A stretch of DNA of 64,000 bases from Brugia malayi (Eukaryota; Nematoda; Chromadorea; Rhabditida; Onchocercidae), in NCBI RefSeq assembly GCF_000002995.4, contig NW_025062479.1, positions 7,989,721-8,053,720 of the forward strand, read 5' to 3'. The position numbers and the translations under genes were made by a program. Below are positions 26,001-39,663 of the stretch, piece after piece. The notes beneath the pieces are model-generated. The model was given only the letters and a program-made list of their open reading frames with translations. It was not told where the DNA came from and did not search any database. Positions within the stretch are counted from its first letter, which is position 1. Each line of letters starts with the position of its first letter.

Positions 26001-29000
26001 TGTATGTCACAAGGCAACTGATGTATATCACGATGAAAAACAGCAAACAAATGCTAGGTGTAGGATTTCACTGCTGAAATATTTGTAGATTTTAGGGTAA
26101 CAAAGAAGGGAGAAGGAGAATTTGGAATTGCAACTTAACATGGACTGGCCTGAAATGAGATTCATGACAAAACATTTAACAACATCGAGTCTGAAGTTAA
26201 CGTGAAAAGATGTGACAAGTTTTCCCTATGCAGGAAAGTAGCTGAGAAAAGTTCAGGATTGTTTTCTTACGATATTGGGCAGTAAGAACTTTAAAGTGAA
26301 AGAAATTATGCTGCATTGGCTTGACTGTGTAACTTATTCCACCTTTCGCTCTCCGCTTTTTTCTCTTTGTATGCATATTGAAAAGTTCAGGTTGAGAAAT
26401 TTAGAAAACGCTCTTTGAGGAAATAAGTTTCAAAGGATATTTCAGACCTGGATAAACTGAAGTAATTTTTTTCCGAGAAGATGCCCTTTGAAGAGGGTAC
26501 ACATAATAGTCAGGGCTATAAGTAAGTTTCCGCTTTTCTTTTCTAGGTTCTTATTTACTTGTTAACTTGGAATACACAATACGCTGATATGCAATGGTAT
26601 GAATATTGCTTTTCATGACGCAGATGCATCTTTATATGGCATTCGTTTTTTAGCAATATTATAACATATTAAATATGATAACTGATATGATAATGAGAAG
26701 GAAAATTATTACTATGTCCACCTGGGGCAATCATATTTTATGACAAAGAAAGTTTTATTTTCATCCAGAAATTTCTTAATAATTTTTATGCAGTAATTTT
26801 AATATTTAGGTTAAAAATATTGCACAAATATTTTAGCTCATAGCTTTTGATCGGATACTACTTATTTGTTGTTCTTGCAAAAGAAAAAAAAAATTGTTGT
26901 TTAGAGGAATTGAAGGACCATTCTTCTGGTTGAAGGACACTTCATTTTTTTAGCTTATTGGTTATTCGATTGGTAAACAATTGGATATACGACACTTCTT
27001 GTTTGTATTTCAACATAAATGGAAAAATTATTTGAAAAAAATCAAAAAGCGGAAAAATAAATTGAATACCAGTGAACTTCGCAGCAGATTTATTTTCGAT
27101 ATTGGAATATTTAAACTTACGATCAGCAAGAAGTTATTTGTTCAGATATGCTTAAAATCTATATAAATAGCAACGGAATATTTTGAATGCAAGTACACGT
27201 AGCTTTTCTTTCTTTCTTTTTTACCTTTGTTTATTCATACGAAGAGTACTATTTTTTTGTATTTATCTTTCGTTTGTTTTTTTGTTTTTGCATTTCGAAA
27301 CAAATCATAAAGGACATAATTTCGAAAGTTGAATTCTTCTACTTAATAATGGCTTGTATAACAAATTATAAATACTTTTGTTCAAATATTTCAAGGAATT
27401 TTTGGTCGGAGACTATTTATCTTTTTTAAATTTTAAAACACTATCATAGTCATATTTTGGAAATTTGAAACTCATATGTAAGTGTAGTTGAAAAACATGT
27501 TTCTGTCATCTTTTGATCTCTTGACAAGTTCCTTAATAGGACTGTAACCATAATGAGTGGAAGGTTCTTCTATATATGTTTGCTGTTGTAATTAATGACT
27601 TTTGCTCCCAACATTTCATATCCCACTTAACGGTTAGGAATAAATTCTATATCACCTGACCAAATTCACAGTTATCCAGTCACCGATTGCTCAGCAAGAC
27701 AATAAATTAAAAATATTTTAAGGATTAAAACACTAAATAAAAATTGGACATAAGCTTCACATTTTGGTGCAGTAAAACTTTTCGGAGATGTCCCATGAGA
27801 ACAGGATAGTATTCTTTGTGCAAATAGTTGGTTTATTAAATGTTTGAATACCAGATATAAAAGACTACAAGATATGTTTAGCAGAACTTTTCGGAATGGT
27901 CTAAATGTTATCGTTTTTGTCGCATTGTACTATCTGCTTCTATAACTTTTTTATACCGCTTAGTTCTCCACTTTTTATTTGAATGATGTGCCAGCATATG
28001 AAGCAGATTACTCTCGATATCACTGTTAGACACTGCTTTTTGCTGAAAGGAAAGACTAAGAGTTTCTCTGAAGAATTTTAATGTTCCACATTAAAAATTC
28101 CGTTATGAGAAGAGAAGGATGAATTTGTAAGTATGGTTGATATTCTCTAAGTCGTTATTGATTTTTTCGTGTTATTGAATTATCAAAAATCCCTGGTCAT
28201 TAATAGTTGCATAAATAATTGAAACTGTGACAACATAGGACAAAAAAATAATGTCTCTTATAATTACGCATTTGCAAGAAACTTTCTAGAATGTCGGTAA
28301 TTTATGTTGGTTTTATTAAATGCATTTCTTTCTGTTCTATGTTTATGTTAAGTGAAAGCAAAGTGAAAAGGTATTTTCATACTGTGCTTTATTAGAATTA
28401 TACATTCTTCTTTTAAGCACAGTGTTAAAGTTGCTTTTTTTTATTTTTTCATATTGATGCTTGAGGAGCCAACAGATATTTTCTTTTCCCAATTTCTCGT
28501 AATTTGATCTGCTGTTGTTTTTTCATATTTTTCAACATTTAAAGCTTTTGCTTATCTATTTAGACAAACTTTTCTATATTGATAATGAATCTAATTGTTT
28601 ACCTATTAACAATATTTCGCAAATTGTTCATATTTGTCACTACTGTTTATCTCAAAACATATTTCTGTAATTAGTTTATTGATATTTCATTAAATACTTT
28701 GTTGTGGCCATAGATTATGTGATATCTTCCGAATCTTAAATATAAAAATATTAAAATAACATTCTTTGCAAACACACTGAGAAAACAAAAGTCATTCGCC
28801 AGAGCATTAAACAAGAAGATTCAGACTTACCATGTTTTCGGTGTTTTGTTATTCTGAAAGACTGATTCCCTTTGCATTATTCTTCTTTGCAGAAAAAGAC
28901 TGTGAACTCTGAAAAAAAAAAAAAGTGTCCTTTGCTCTCCTCTTAAAGGAGTATAATCTTCGCCGACTTTCTTAGTAATTAAGCGTGTTATTGGGTAGAA

Positions 29001-32000
29001 TCCGGGCAGTTGTGTATAAATTTAAATCATATCAACTCACTGATGCTTGAAAATTCACAGCAATAAAATAATTAGGCTTTATAATATTTAAATTTTCTTA
29101 TAATATTTAAATTTTTCAAAATCAGTGCTGAACGCACGTGACTTTCCATCACTTCATTTTAGACAGAGGATGACCCTCCAAAGTGTGAGGAGAAATTATG
29201 AAGTGAAATCTATTGCATTATTCATTCCAAATCTTTTCATCACATTTGCCTACTTCTATTTCTATTATTATGAATTATTTGATTTTCCTTTCATTTAGAC
29301 TTTTTTTTTTGGTGTTTTTTTGAAGCTGTCACAACACAGTCGAGTTTTTATATCTCTTATAGTGGAATATTGTTTTCCTTTTCCTCCATAACCGATATGT
29401 ATCTTTTAAAAATAATTTGTGTTGGGTAATCGCTTATTCCGATTCCTGTTGCACAAGATAAGATATACTTTGTTCTTTTGCTCGATCTTCTTCACATTCC
29501 GTACTGCCAGTGTGTAATGACTTCGTGGTACAGTCTACTAATTACATGCTACATACTGTTTCATTGATCACACCGCTTTAAAATTCTCGATTACTGTTTG
29601 GCTAAATTGTCTTCTCATAATAGATAACAGTTGCATGGATCCGAATCATTTCGTGGTCTTACATGATGTATCTTCGTCCTCTCATACAAGTAATTCTCCT
29701 TCTATACTGAGTTTTACATTTAACCCTCGACACGTTCTCCTGTTGTTTCGAATCCTCTCATCATCCTCTTATTAAGTTTTTAGTTTTAGCTATTGTTTCT
29801 TCTAATTGTTTGGAATTTATTGCAAATCGACTTCATGATCATCGATGATCTCCAAATCGTTTGAGTGATATTCACGCACGTTACACTTTATTCATGCAGT
29901 AACATAATCTTGACTGGTTCTTAATGCTTCTCGTTACAGAATTTAATTATCTAAGTTTGAGCTTTAATTTTAACTAGATTCTAATCATTTACCGCTTTTT
30001 TGAAATTGCTGCAAAATTGTCAATTCCGCGGACCTGCGTGAAATTCAAATAATGTTAGCTGAGTTAAGCGAATCATTTAGAATTCTAAATGGTTCGCTCT
30101 CTTGCTGCTTATATCCGTCTCCGCTTTCTGATATTCATTACGCTTTTATGAAAATTGAAATATAAGCTTTCCGGCATTTTTAAAGCGACCTGTGCTTCTG
30201 GATTAGCATGATACAAAGGATTTTGAACTTGATGGTACATAAGGATCATTAAATTATGCAGACAAATGAATCACACTAGGTATTAGCTGTTCGGGAAATT
30301 ATGGACAATATCACTGATAATATTTGTCTCACAAGGATACGTAGCAGAACAGACCCTTCCCAACCAAACTTTGTCTTTCTGAAGAATTAGTACTTGAGAA
30401 ATATTGTAAAGCTGAATTTCCTTCGATTTTTCTCATTACTTATGATACGTTATGGAGTTTCCTTCGATTTTTCCAAACATTTTTCCAAACAAATATTTAG
30501 GGGAACCTAGCGAATTTTTTTCACCTTTCCATTTTTAACTTTCTTCTACATGTACGGTTTTACAAATTTGAAAATGAAAAAATTTTTAGATTTCATGGCT
30601 GAAAATCTTGATGCAGAAAAATTCTCTACTCACTTCGTTACTTATCCAATGATCATAAACACATAAACACAATTTGACATTAATATTTGAATGAATTCAA
30701 CATACAAAAAAGATTTAAATGTTCCACGAAAGATGACAAAATTTTGTAAGTGTCTGCTTCCATACTTTGAACAGAAGCTTGCTAGTTTGTTGAGAATGAA
30801 TCACCTAATGGTAGAAAAAGTATTAAAACAAGTTCAGTAAGATTTAATGAATGTTGTGTATCTCAACAATGAAAATCTCACAGAACCAAAATAAAGCATA
30901 CTAAAAAGACACCAAAAATCACTTCTGCACCAAGCTCAACAAATTAAATTAAATCATCACTTTCTTTCTCCCTATCTAGTTCGTGGTTCAAATTGCTAGT
31001 CATTTGCTATCTCCTGCGTAAACACGTTTTCCAACTTCGTGACAAACTGGTTTGTTAGAACTTAATTATATTTGTGTGTAGCTGGTGGGTACCACTTTGC
31101 CCAACATCACTGTATACCTTATGAGTTTAAATGAAATTAAAAAGATAGAAAAAGAATTAGGAAAACTTGCCATCTCTGATGATCTCTGAAAATTTCCTTT
31201 TTCATCTTTTTAAATTTATTTAAACGAAAATCGAAAGTGATGAAATGAATCTGCCATCTCAACCAGTGAAGTTAAATGCATTAAATTCTGAGAGGTTTAT
31301 AGACAGTCAAGCGTTCATATTAAATCTGATTAATTACTTTTAAAATGCTATGTCGATGACTCACTGTTAGGGACTTCGATTAGGGACGGAGGAATTCGGA
31401 TATTTTGAAGAGACATCAAGCCATTTAACAGTAAAACACTGGAATTAAACGGGCCGGGCATAATTCACAACAGCTATTTAATTATTCAGTAGTGTAACTA
31501 AATTTAACACACCTTCACCCCAGTACTTTCCTTACCTTGAATGTTAAATTGCATGTGATTTTTGGGAAGCTTTTCTTTCTCTTCAGTAACTCGAATTTTA
31601 TTCGCTTCTTTTCTTCCCAATGTTTGCATATCTACTCAGTTCTAGTCTCTTTTACATATGTGCTCATCGTTCTCAGATTTTCATAACCTTTACATTTTCT
31701 ACCATAAAATACAAATATTCATGCCCGAGTTCCCGAAGGTACTTGAATAGGGACTTACAACTACCCTCAAATTCTTCAGGAAGTGCACCGGTTTTGCTCA
31801 TATTGCGACGGAAATCACGAGATGAGCAAGCCAGAAACAAAGAAAAAGGAAAAAAAAACCACACACCGAACGAACGCAGCGTTTGAGTTTTCATAATATT
31901 CGGCATAGGCATACTTTGCTGGTGGGAACGGAGAGCATTTTAGTTCCAGCTGGGAGCATTACAGCTTCTACCAGCACTATAGTTAGTTTACTAAAGTTTG

Positions 32001-33049
32001 AAAAGTTTCTTCCATATTTTGGCGTAACTCGAAATCGGTCACTAGTGATTTTAGCTGATAACCATATCGTTGTCACTGGTGATAATAGAAGTGCTAGTTC
32101 CTGTTTGCTTATCGACAACATTCATTTGTTTTTCAAATTAAGGTGCGGAGAGAGGTTACCTTATGAATAAGATTTATTGCATCTCCGAATGATTTATTTA
32201 CAGTGATGAAATTAATCAGCTTTAGCGCTCAAAAAAAAACACCAAAATCATATTTCTGGCATTTTCGATTTTTGCTGCCCTGGGCCTTTTTTGAGCTTCC
32301 TTATTGAATATTAGCAATGTGAAATAGTTATCACCTCATTTTTTTTTCATTCTACCTTTTTCCCATTATCTACATAATATTTATCATATCTTATTTTTTT
32401 GATGTTTTTAATGTATTAATGTTTTAAAAAAAGTGTCAGTGAAGTAATATAAATTCACAAAATGCCAAATTCTTTTTCTGATTTTTTACGAATTGTGCAG
32501 GATTAATTCTGGTTTGAAGCATTTCTATCCATAATTTAAAATATCTATAAGCAGTAGCTAAGCAGCAAATGCTTTGTGTAACACATAGCTGTCGCCATTT
32601 TGGAGTATATGTGCGCCAATTGAGTAGATTAGTGTATATACATTCAAATGCAAGTTTATTGTGTGGACGCCTGATTAGGAAGAGAACAAGGAGAGGAATA
32701 TAAGCAAAGAAATGATGAATTACTCATGAGGACAAAAAATAACGAAATGCAAATGTAGGAAATTGTTTAGGCAAATAATAGAATCGAAAAATCAGAATTA
32801 CTGCAGAAAGTCGTAAATATGGAAGCAGTTCAATGAGAAGGATGATAAAAGCAGTTATTCCGGAAAGGGATAAGGAAGAGTGAATGGAATGGGAACGATA
32901 GGAAGAGGTTCTGTCCAACGATGAAGTGAGCTCACTCTTCCAAGCAATTGAAGTGTGTTCGACGTCTCAAAAGACGTGTTGCTTTACTTACGCGTCGTAA
33001 AGTTCCAATACTTACTGTTCAGTGGATAATAGCAATGTTTACTTTGCAG
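26001..33049. other. Gene-poor stretch upstream of the nucleotidase gene
   Basis: About 7 kb without a gene I can support. A small direct repeat of an ATAATATTTAAATTTT unit is at about 29080-29118. The part 31620-32170 is less AT-rich and has open frames on both strands, none recognised. The promoter of the plus-strand nucleotidase gene should lie at the right end. Confidence 0.5.
33043..33049 (+). promoter_or_regulatory. Possible leader acceptor (cis or trans splice) of the nucleotidase gene
   Basis: TTTGCAG precedes an AG-free stretch of 5' leader that ends at the ATG at 33144. It would define a leader of 94 bases. Weak evidence. Confidence 0.3.
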
Positions 33050-33143
33050 CGCAGAAAACTCAAATATCAGTGCAAATTGCTACGACGATTAATATACAAG
33101 TAATCATTACTGCAAGAGTGATAACAACGACGACATCTCAAAC

Positions 33144-35735
33144 ATGATAGAAGACGGTGCGCGAAGGGCTTACAAACGGGATCCCGCTCACAGGTTTGAT
33201 CCATTCAGTTGGCATTGTTTATTAATTAATATATTGCATTCATTACAGCTAGGAGTTCAAGCAGTAGTTCCAGTTTAGCTAAGGTTCATATTATCTTCAT
33301 TACATTGAAGGCAAACTTCTCCACTTGCAAAAATCATCTTATACACTTTTCCTCAGCTTCAATACTCTAAGCCCAAAATATCTAATATGTTGTTAGCTGC
33401 ATTCTTCGAAAAGATGCTCACAAAATAATCTAGCGTACAGGTTCGTTTTCCGCACTTCTTTTTTTCTAGAGTTTTTTTTTTTTTTTTTCAGGAACATGCA
33501 AGAACATCCTAACCCATTCCTTGGAGTTAAATTCCTTATGTTATAAAACCTCTTCAATTGCATTTCTTGAAAATGAAAATATGGGATTCTTGAGTTCTAA
33601 TATTTCAGGATTTTCGTAAATCGTAACCTTCGGATGGAGAAGATCCGATTTTTCGGTTTCGATATGGATTATACGTTGGCGGGTGCGTAGTTTATTTTAC
33701 GGTGATATCTTATGGAGACTGAGGCATTTCTTCCGGTGTACATTTTGTGAGTCGTACTCTCAACAGAAATGGTTTGAAATTTCTATGCTCTATGAGTAAA
33801 AGAAATATTTGAATTGGGAGAATGGAGCAGTAGAATTAACCACCATTAATATAAACGTTTATCTTTTTTGATTGAGGAACGATTCCGTGATTAGATTTAT
33901 TTGATAGTCTTGGTGAGCTTTCCACAAAATAACTGCTTAATTTTGCGGGATGACTAATCGTATTTATTCGTATGATTTCAGTGTACAGATCACCAGATCT
34001 GGAAATTGTAACATTTGATATGGTAGTAGAGCGTATGATAAGTCTAGGATATCCAGAAGAATTGCGGTCATTCAAATACAAGGCTTTGTTTCCTGTACGA
34101 GGCCTTTGGTTCGACCACGTTTATGGGAATTTGTTGAAAGTGGATGGTTTTGGGAACATTCTTGTTGGTGTACATGGCTTTCATTACATGAAACCGTAAG
34201 CTTGCTTTGTTTTTAGATTACTGGAAATTGCAGAAGTTATTCAGAATGTTATTAATGGAGTTGGAGTCTCTTAAGACTGGGACGTTTCGGAAATCGGTGG
34301 TCACTGACCAGCTGTGTACATTTAGTTTAAGTTTAAGACTACAAACTGTTGGAAGAAGCGTTCTCCTACAGTTACTGGTATCTGGTAATATAGAAATATA
34401 GGAAAAAAGTTATTATTGGTAATATAGAAAATAATTTTCAGAAATAATGCATTGTGAAATTCAAATAAAACGATTCAAAAGAAGCTGTCAAAGTGTCAAC
34501 AATAAATAACATTTAATAACTTGTTGTTTCAGTTCTGAAATTGAAGAGCTCTATCCGAATAAATTTTTGCATCTCTCCGAAAGTCGAATCTATGTACTGA
34601 ACACGTTGTTCAACCTTCCTGAAACTTATTTGGTTGCATGCATCATCGATTTTTTCGACAACAGTTACAATTACGCACCGTATATTTTATCACCTGTTCA
34701 GAGAGTACATTGCTGATTAAATTTCAAAGGACTGTTGACTGAGGAATGTTTACAAGAAAAAAACTACATTTTGCAGCACTGAAGATCGTACAGGAATAAA
34801 AAGTGGTGATGTTTATATGTCGTATCGTTCTATATTCCAAGATATACGTAGTTCGGTCGATTGGGTGCATTTCGAGGTAAAAGATGATTTCGTTGTTGTT
34901 TTGTTCATTGTCTATCTGCACGAAATTTTATCTAGTTATAATCTCAACTGATTAGAATTCAAAATATAAATAGAAATTTAATGCTTGTTAAATATCGAGT
35001 GATTGCATTTATTTCGTCGAAAATTTCTCTGCAGTACATTTCATATGTCTTTGTTTGCTTATTTTTTATGTTTATAGAGCAATATGAAACAAATTATATT
35101 GGATAATAAAGAAAAATACATTATCAAAGATGAGCGTTTGAAACAGTTGCTCTTGCAAATTCGTGAAAGTGGGAAACAGTCCTTTCTTCTTACGAACAGT
35201 GACTACTCTTATACAAATGTAAACTATTTTGAATGTTTGCTTAGTACTCTTCATTTTCACGTCATGTAGATTTTTAGGGTTATCCTGGATTTTAATAAAT
35301 TCTTCTGATGAAGTTCACATTGTTGATGATTTTTTAATGAAAAATAATATAGTTTTAAATATTAAACTTTAGATTTCAAATACTAAATTTTATTTTATCT
35401 ATCAGTACGTTCTACGCTGTATACACATGTATATATATAGTATATGCTTTTCGAATTTACGGAAATTTCCTTCCTGTTCCTAGCCTTTATTTTTCTATTT
35501 GCTAGTGAACGTCTTATACGTCTTAAAATTGAATTGTAGTCTCGAAAAGGATGGAATTTATTTAGTCGTTTATTCCATATTATTCTTTGTACTCAAAGTT
35601 CAGGGACATTTCTGATGGTTTAAGCTTTTATGGATGGAAGGAGATCCATCTTTGGTTCCATTCCGACATCAGTTTAATTTAAGTATATATAGCTGGCTTT
35701 TATGCATCTTTGTGAGATGGAAATGACTTATATAT

Positions 35736-35769
<34 letters not shown>

Positions 35770-37555
35770 CAGGGAGTAATGGAATATTTATTAGGAATGA
35801 ATTGGACTTCATATTTTAATATCACCATTGTTGATGCTAAGAAGCCGAAATGGTTTGCTGAAGGTACGGTATTCCGTCAGGTAAACACAAAAACAGGTGC
35901 TCTCAAAATTGGTACTCATGTGGGTCCACTTGAACAGGGCCAAGTTTACGCAGGAGGTTTGTTCCATTCTCATAGTAATTCCTTTGAATTCGTAATGAGA
36001 AGTTCGATGTTTCGACTATTCATTTAGATGTTGCATTAATACTGTTTGAGTTTGTTGCTTGAATATGTTCCTCTAATTATGAGTTTTGGTATAAACGAAA
36101 TACTTTTTAGTCATATCTTGAGTTACATTTTAGGTTCATGTGATGCATTCAGAAGATTGGTGAAAGCTCGCGGTAAAGATGTTTTGTATATAGGAGATCA
36201 TATTTTCGGTGATGTTTTAAGATCAAAGAAAGTTTGTGAATTGAGGGTTTTTTTCTCATAATAATGTAAAATGGACCTCTTTCGTAAAATTTTGATTTAA
36301 AGAAATAATTGGCTTCAACAAAATAAAAGAAAAAAACTTAATTTTAACAAGATAACTGTTCGTTTTATGCACTCCAAGGTATTTTCTGTTATCAGGCTAG
36401 GGGATGGCGGACTTTTCTTGTCGTTCCCGAATTAGCTCATGAACTAACGGTGTGGACGGAACGCAAGCCGCTGTTTGAAAAGCTGACACTGTTGGATTCG
36501 GAACTAGCGGATGTATATAAAAATTTAGATAGTAATTCGAAGGAAAAACCATCAATTGTACACATTGTTGATGCAATAACGGTATGTTTTTGCTTATTCT
36601 TTTACAGTTGTAACAAGAACATTCAAATTGGATTCATACTTTTTTTCTCACTCGAAATTTGCAAAATGTGCAATTTCAGTTGCTTACACACGAAATGGAT
36701 AACGAGTATGGTATGTTAGGTTCCGTTTTTCGCAGTGGTTCTCGGACTACTTTTTTTGCTTCACAAGTTCGTGACTGGTTTTCCTAATTTTCCTTATATT
36801 GTAAAAAATTTCTTTAAAAAATATAAAAATTGATACGATTTTCTTCTTTTTCGTTTGTAAAGATTTAATACTACCGGGAGCTCTAATAGCTTTGAATTAC
36901 ATAATGAGTTATTTGCATATTTACTGACATTCAGTAACTTGAGTGATATTTGCATGTTTTTAAGGTTGAACGATATGCTGATTTATATGCATCAAGTTGT
37001 TGTAATTTAGTTCATTATCCACTTTTTTATTTCTTCCGCGCACCAATGACGCTAATGCCTCATGAATCCACTGTTGACCATGCATCTGTCTTGACGTCAA
37101 ATCATGTTATACAAAAAGTTTCCGTCGGCAGCGAAGGTAAAATTTTTGATGGACACTGATTTATTTTTATCATCATTTATGGGACTGAATTTTGAGAATA
37201 GGACTGTTATTTCTCCTAGAGCCTATTAATGTTACTCAATTTTTGCTTTTTTGCTAGTATATTTTTAATAAAATTTGTTATTAGCATAGTAGTAAATAAT
37301 GACAAATAATCTCATAAATACTTTATCAAAAGAATGAATGGATACCCAGTACTTCCTTCAGTTCGTGTTCTTAAAATGGATGAAACACCGTTTTGCCATG
37401 AAGAAGAAGATGATGAAGCTTCAAATAGTGATGTGGAATTGGATGTTGGAAAAATGGATAGTTTAAGCGAGGAATTAACAGGTCAGCAGTTGAATAGTTT
37501 GGATGTTGTTGGTATTCTACCCGGACATGTAGACGATATATCAGAACAAAAGTAG
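33144..37555 (+). CDS. NT5C2: Cytosolic purine 5'-nucleotidase (cN-II, NT5C2 type)
   Basis: Twelve phase-matched exons: 33144-33193, 33609-33682, 33982-34195, 34533-34679, 34777-34876, 35078-35218, 35773-35956, 36134-36231, 36396-36581, 36680-36766, 36965-37136, and the last ending at 37555 (it starts at 37362 after CCTTCAG, or at 37350); about 550 residues, near the usual cN-II length. The enzyme dephosphorylates IMP and GMP and can transfer the phosphate, in the cytosol. It is a HAD-fold phosphatase: motif [11 protein letters not shown] (Asp35 nucleophile, Asp37 acid/base), motif [12 protein letters not shown], the motif III Lys in IVDAKKP, motif [11 protein letters not shown]. Other family signatures are [40 protein letters not shown] and [10 protein letters not shown]. 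The tail has a modest acidic run (HEEEDDEAS) followed by about 45 mixed residues, not a long pure Glu/Asp tail. A TTTGCAG acceptor at 33049 could start a 94-base 5' leader. The start could lie further upstream, since the frame stays open for about 17 codons. Confidence 0.95.
35738..35769 (+). repeat. T32 homopolymer abutting a splice acceptor
   Basis: Thirty-two consecutive T followed directly by CAG and the nucleotidase exon at 35773. It serves as an extremely long polypyrimidine tract. Its exact length may be a sequencing or assembly estimate. Confidence 0.85.
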
Positions 37556-39663
37556 CTTTTTCTGTCATTTCTAACGCATTTTCTATTTCATCAAAGCTAA
37601 TGTTTCCTTTCTATTAAATTTGCAATTAAATGGCTTTTGAGACATTAACGTTCAAAAAACTGTTTACAGATATGAGAAAGGAATAATACTCTATACTCTA
37701 GTCAATATTAAGTGAGGCTGTAAGAAAGAAAATTAGAAATCATAACATATTTTTCAACAGTTTATCTGTCTTGTGTTATTCTGTTGTAGTAAACAGTCAT
37801 AAAGTGTTCTTTCTGTTGGGTAGGAAAATTTTTGTGGTCATTAACGATCTTTTGAAATCATTTTTGGTAATAGTTCTTTTCTTCTTATTTTACTTGTGTA
37901 TATTACTTTGCAGTTTTGCATAGTTTTTCTTGTATTCTATTACTTACAAATTTTTGTATATTCTCTTTGATTTAGTTTAAATGACTTTGCTCAGCAAAAA
38001 AACGAAACCACAATACTGTTCAACATTTACGTAACATAAAATGAGGTAAACGAAATAAATAGCAAATTAGATCAAGGGCTGGTAAAGAGCTAGTGTTACA
38101 TTTTGTGTTGTGAGTTTCGAATTAAAACATTCGTGAAAAGTGTGAGTCAGGAAAGAATTCAAAAATCCCTTTTAGCCTTTATAAGTCTTCCACATTTAAA
38201 CTTTTTTGCATTGTGTGACTGGCTTTCCAAAACAGTGTATATGAACGTATATGAAAAAAAGTCTACTCAACTATCGATTTTGTTATGTGGTTCTACATTC
38301 CATAATTTTCGTTTAGAAACCTACTGTTGTTCCAAATGCGTTATACTGTGCGCAATTTTCGAGTTTCATTTTTTCATTTTACTGATGTTGTTTGGGTTTT
38401 TCTTGTCTGTCTTTTCTCGTTTTTAGTTCTTTTGTAATACTTTTTCTTGTCATCAAAAAGCACAAATTTTTATTCTGACTGATTGAACTTCATATTTAAT
38501 GGTGCGCATTACTTGTTATGCATTATTGTATATGGTCGTATATTGTGTTTTCTGGCAAAACAGTTTACAATAATTTACGATGTGTCGATTTGATTTAAAG
38601 ATAAAAAACGGTACGGTGAAGATATTTATTTATATATAGTTGGCGATCTTAGTGAGCATTCTTATACAACCGATTCAGAATTTTTTGAGGATTTGCTATT
38701 TTGGGAAATCTTTTATTTTTTATCCTTGTTTAGAAGTGATTGTGAAGAAAAAAATTGAGATAAATAGGGGAGCAGTTTAAAAATGACTTTTCATTGCTTT
38801 GAGTAACTGGTTGCTTTTAAAATTAAAGGTGAGCGATAACTTACACATGTTCCCGCTACTTTAATTTAATTAAGTCTGTTTCTAGAGTTGCCGCAAGTTT
38901 CAGGTAATTTTGCTTATGCTTTAGAATGATTCTTATTTGCACAAGTCATTTCCAAATAAATAGCTTTTCGTTAAATTTTTTGACTTTTAAACGTTTTGAA
39001 GTGATATGATGTGTTTGAATATTTTTTGAAGATTTCAGAATTCTATTAATTATTACAGTGCGGTCGTTTGTGGCTTGTTGAGATTTCCCGAGGGAATATT
39101 GAGAACTGCAAGTGATATAAAGATGGTATTCTTAAGCTTGTGCAACTGAAGGAGTTGCTTTTTTTTCTTTGTTAGGGTTCAAAAGTTGGGGAGAAAAGCA
39201 GTATTGTTTATGCAGAAGTCAACAAAGATCTACAAATACACGCTAATCAAAGAGTAAATGCATAGAAGATTCCCTGGAATGAATGTGCACTTTTAAATTA
39301 CACTGATATGCAGATTCAGAAACGGAGTTAGAGAGGTAATTCTATCCACTATCCGCAGCATATCACGGAGATCGGTTTTTTAATTTCTAAAAAAAATTCA
39401 GATAATATGCTTTTATCTTAAATATGTCCATATTTTCAGAAAAATAACCCCACAGTTTATAGTTTCGAGTAACGTTCTGGAAAAATATCGAAATTCCACG
39501 GAAAACAAGCAAAAAGAAGGAATATACATGACTTGCAACAAAGTGTTTATGGCATCTGGATTCGTTCTAATTTTTTTCATTTCCAATAGAAACAAATTCA
39601 GCCACATTTTGAGACGTCTGTTTCGGCTTTCCGAATCTATTCCGTTGAGAACAAGTGCGGAAA
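37556..39663. other. Intergenic between convergent genes
   Basis: About 2.1 kb between the nucleotidase stop and the stop of the minus-strand MAM gene. It should contain both 3' untranslated regions. A 107-codon plus-strand frame (38103-38426) is hydrophobic and Cys-rich but has no recognised domain and is not called as a gene. Confidence 0.6.

Noticed and set aside
27187..27429. Plus-strand 80-codon frame rich in Phe
   Set aside because: Composition reflects T-rich DNA (Phe, Tyr, Ile); no domain and no splice partners.
38103..38426. Plus-strand open frame of 107 codons, hydrophobic
   Set aside because: No recognised family, no plausible exon partners, and it sits in the convergent 3' region; composition fits a chance frame in T-rich DNA.
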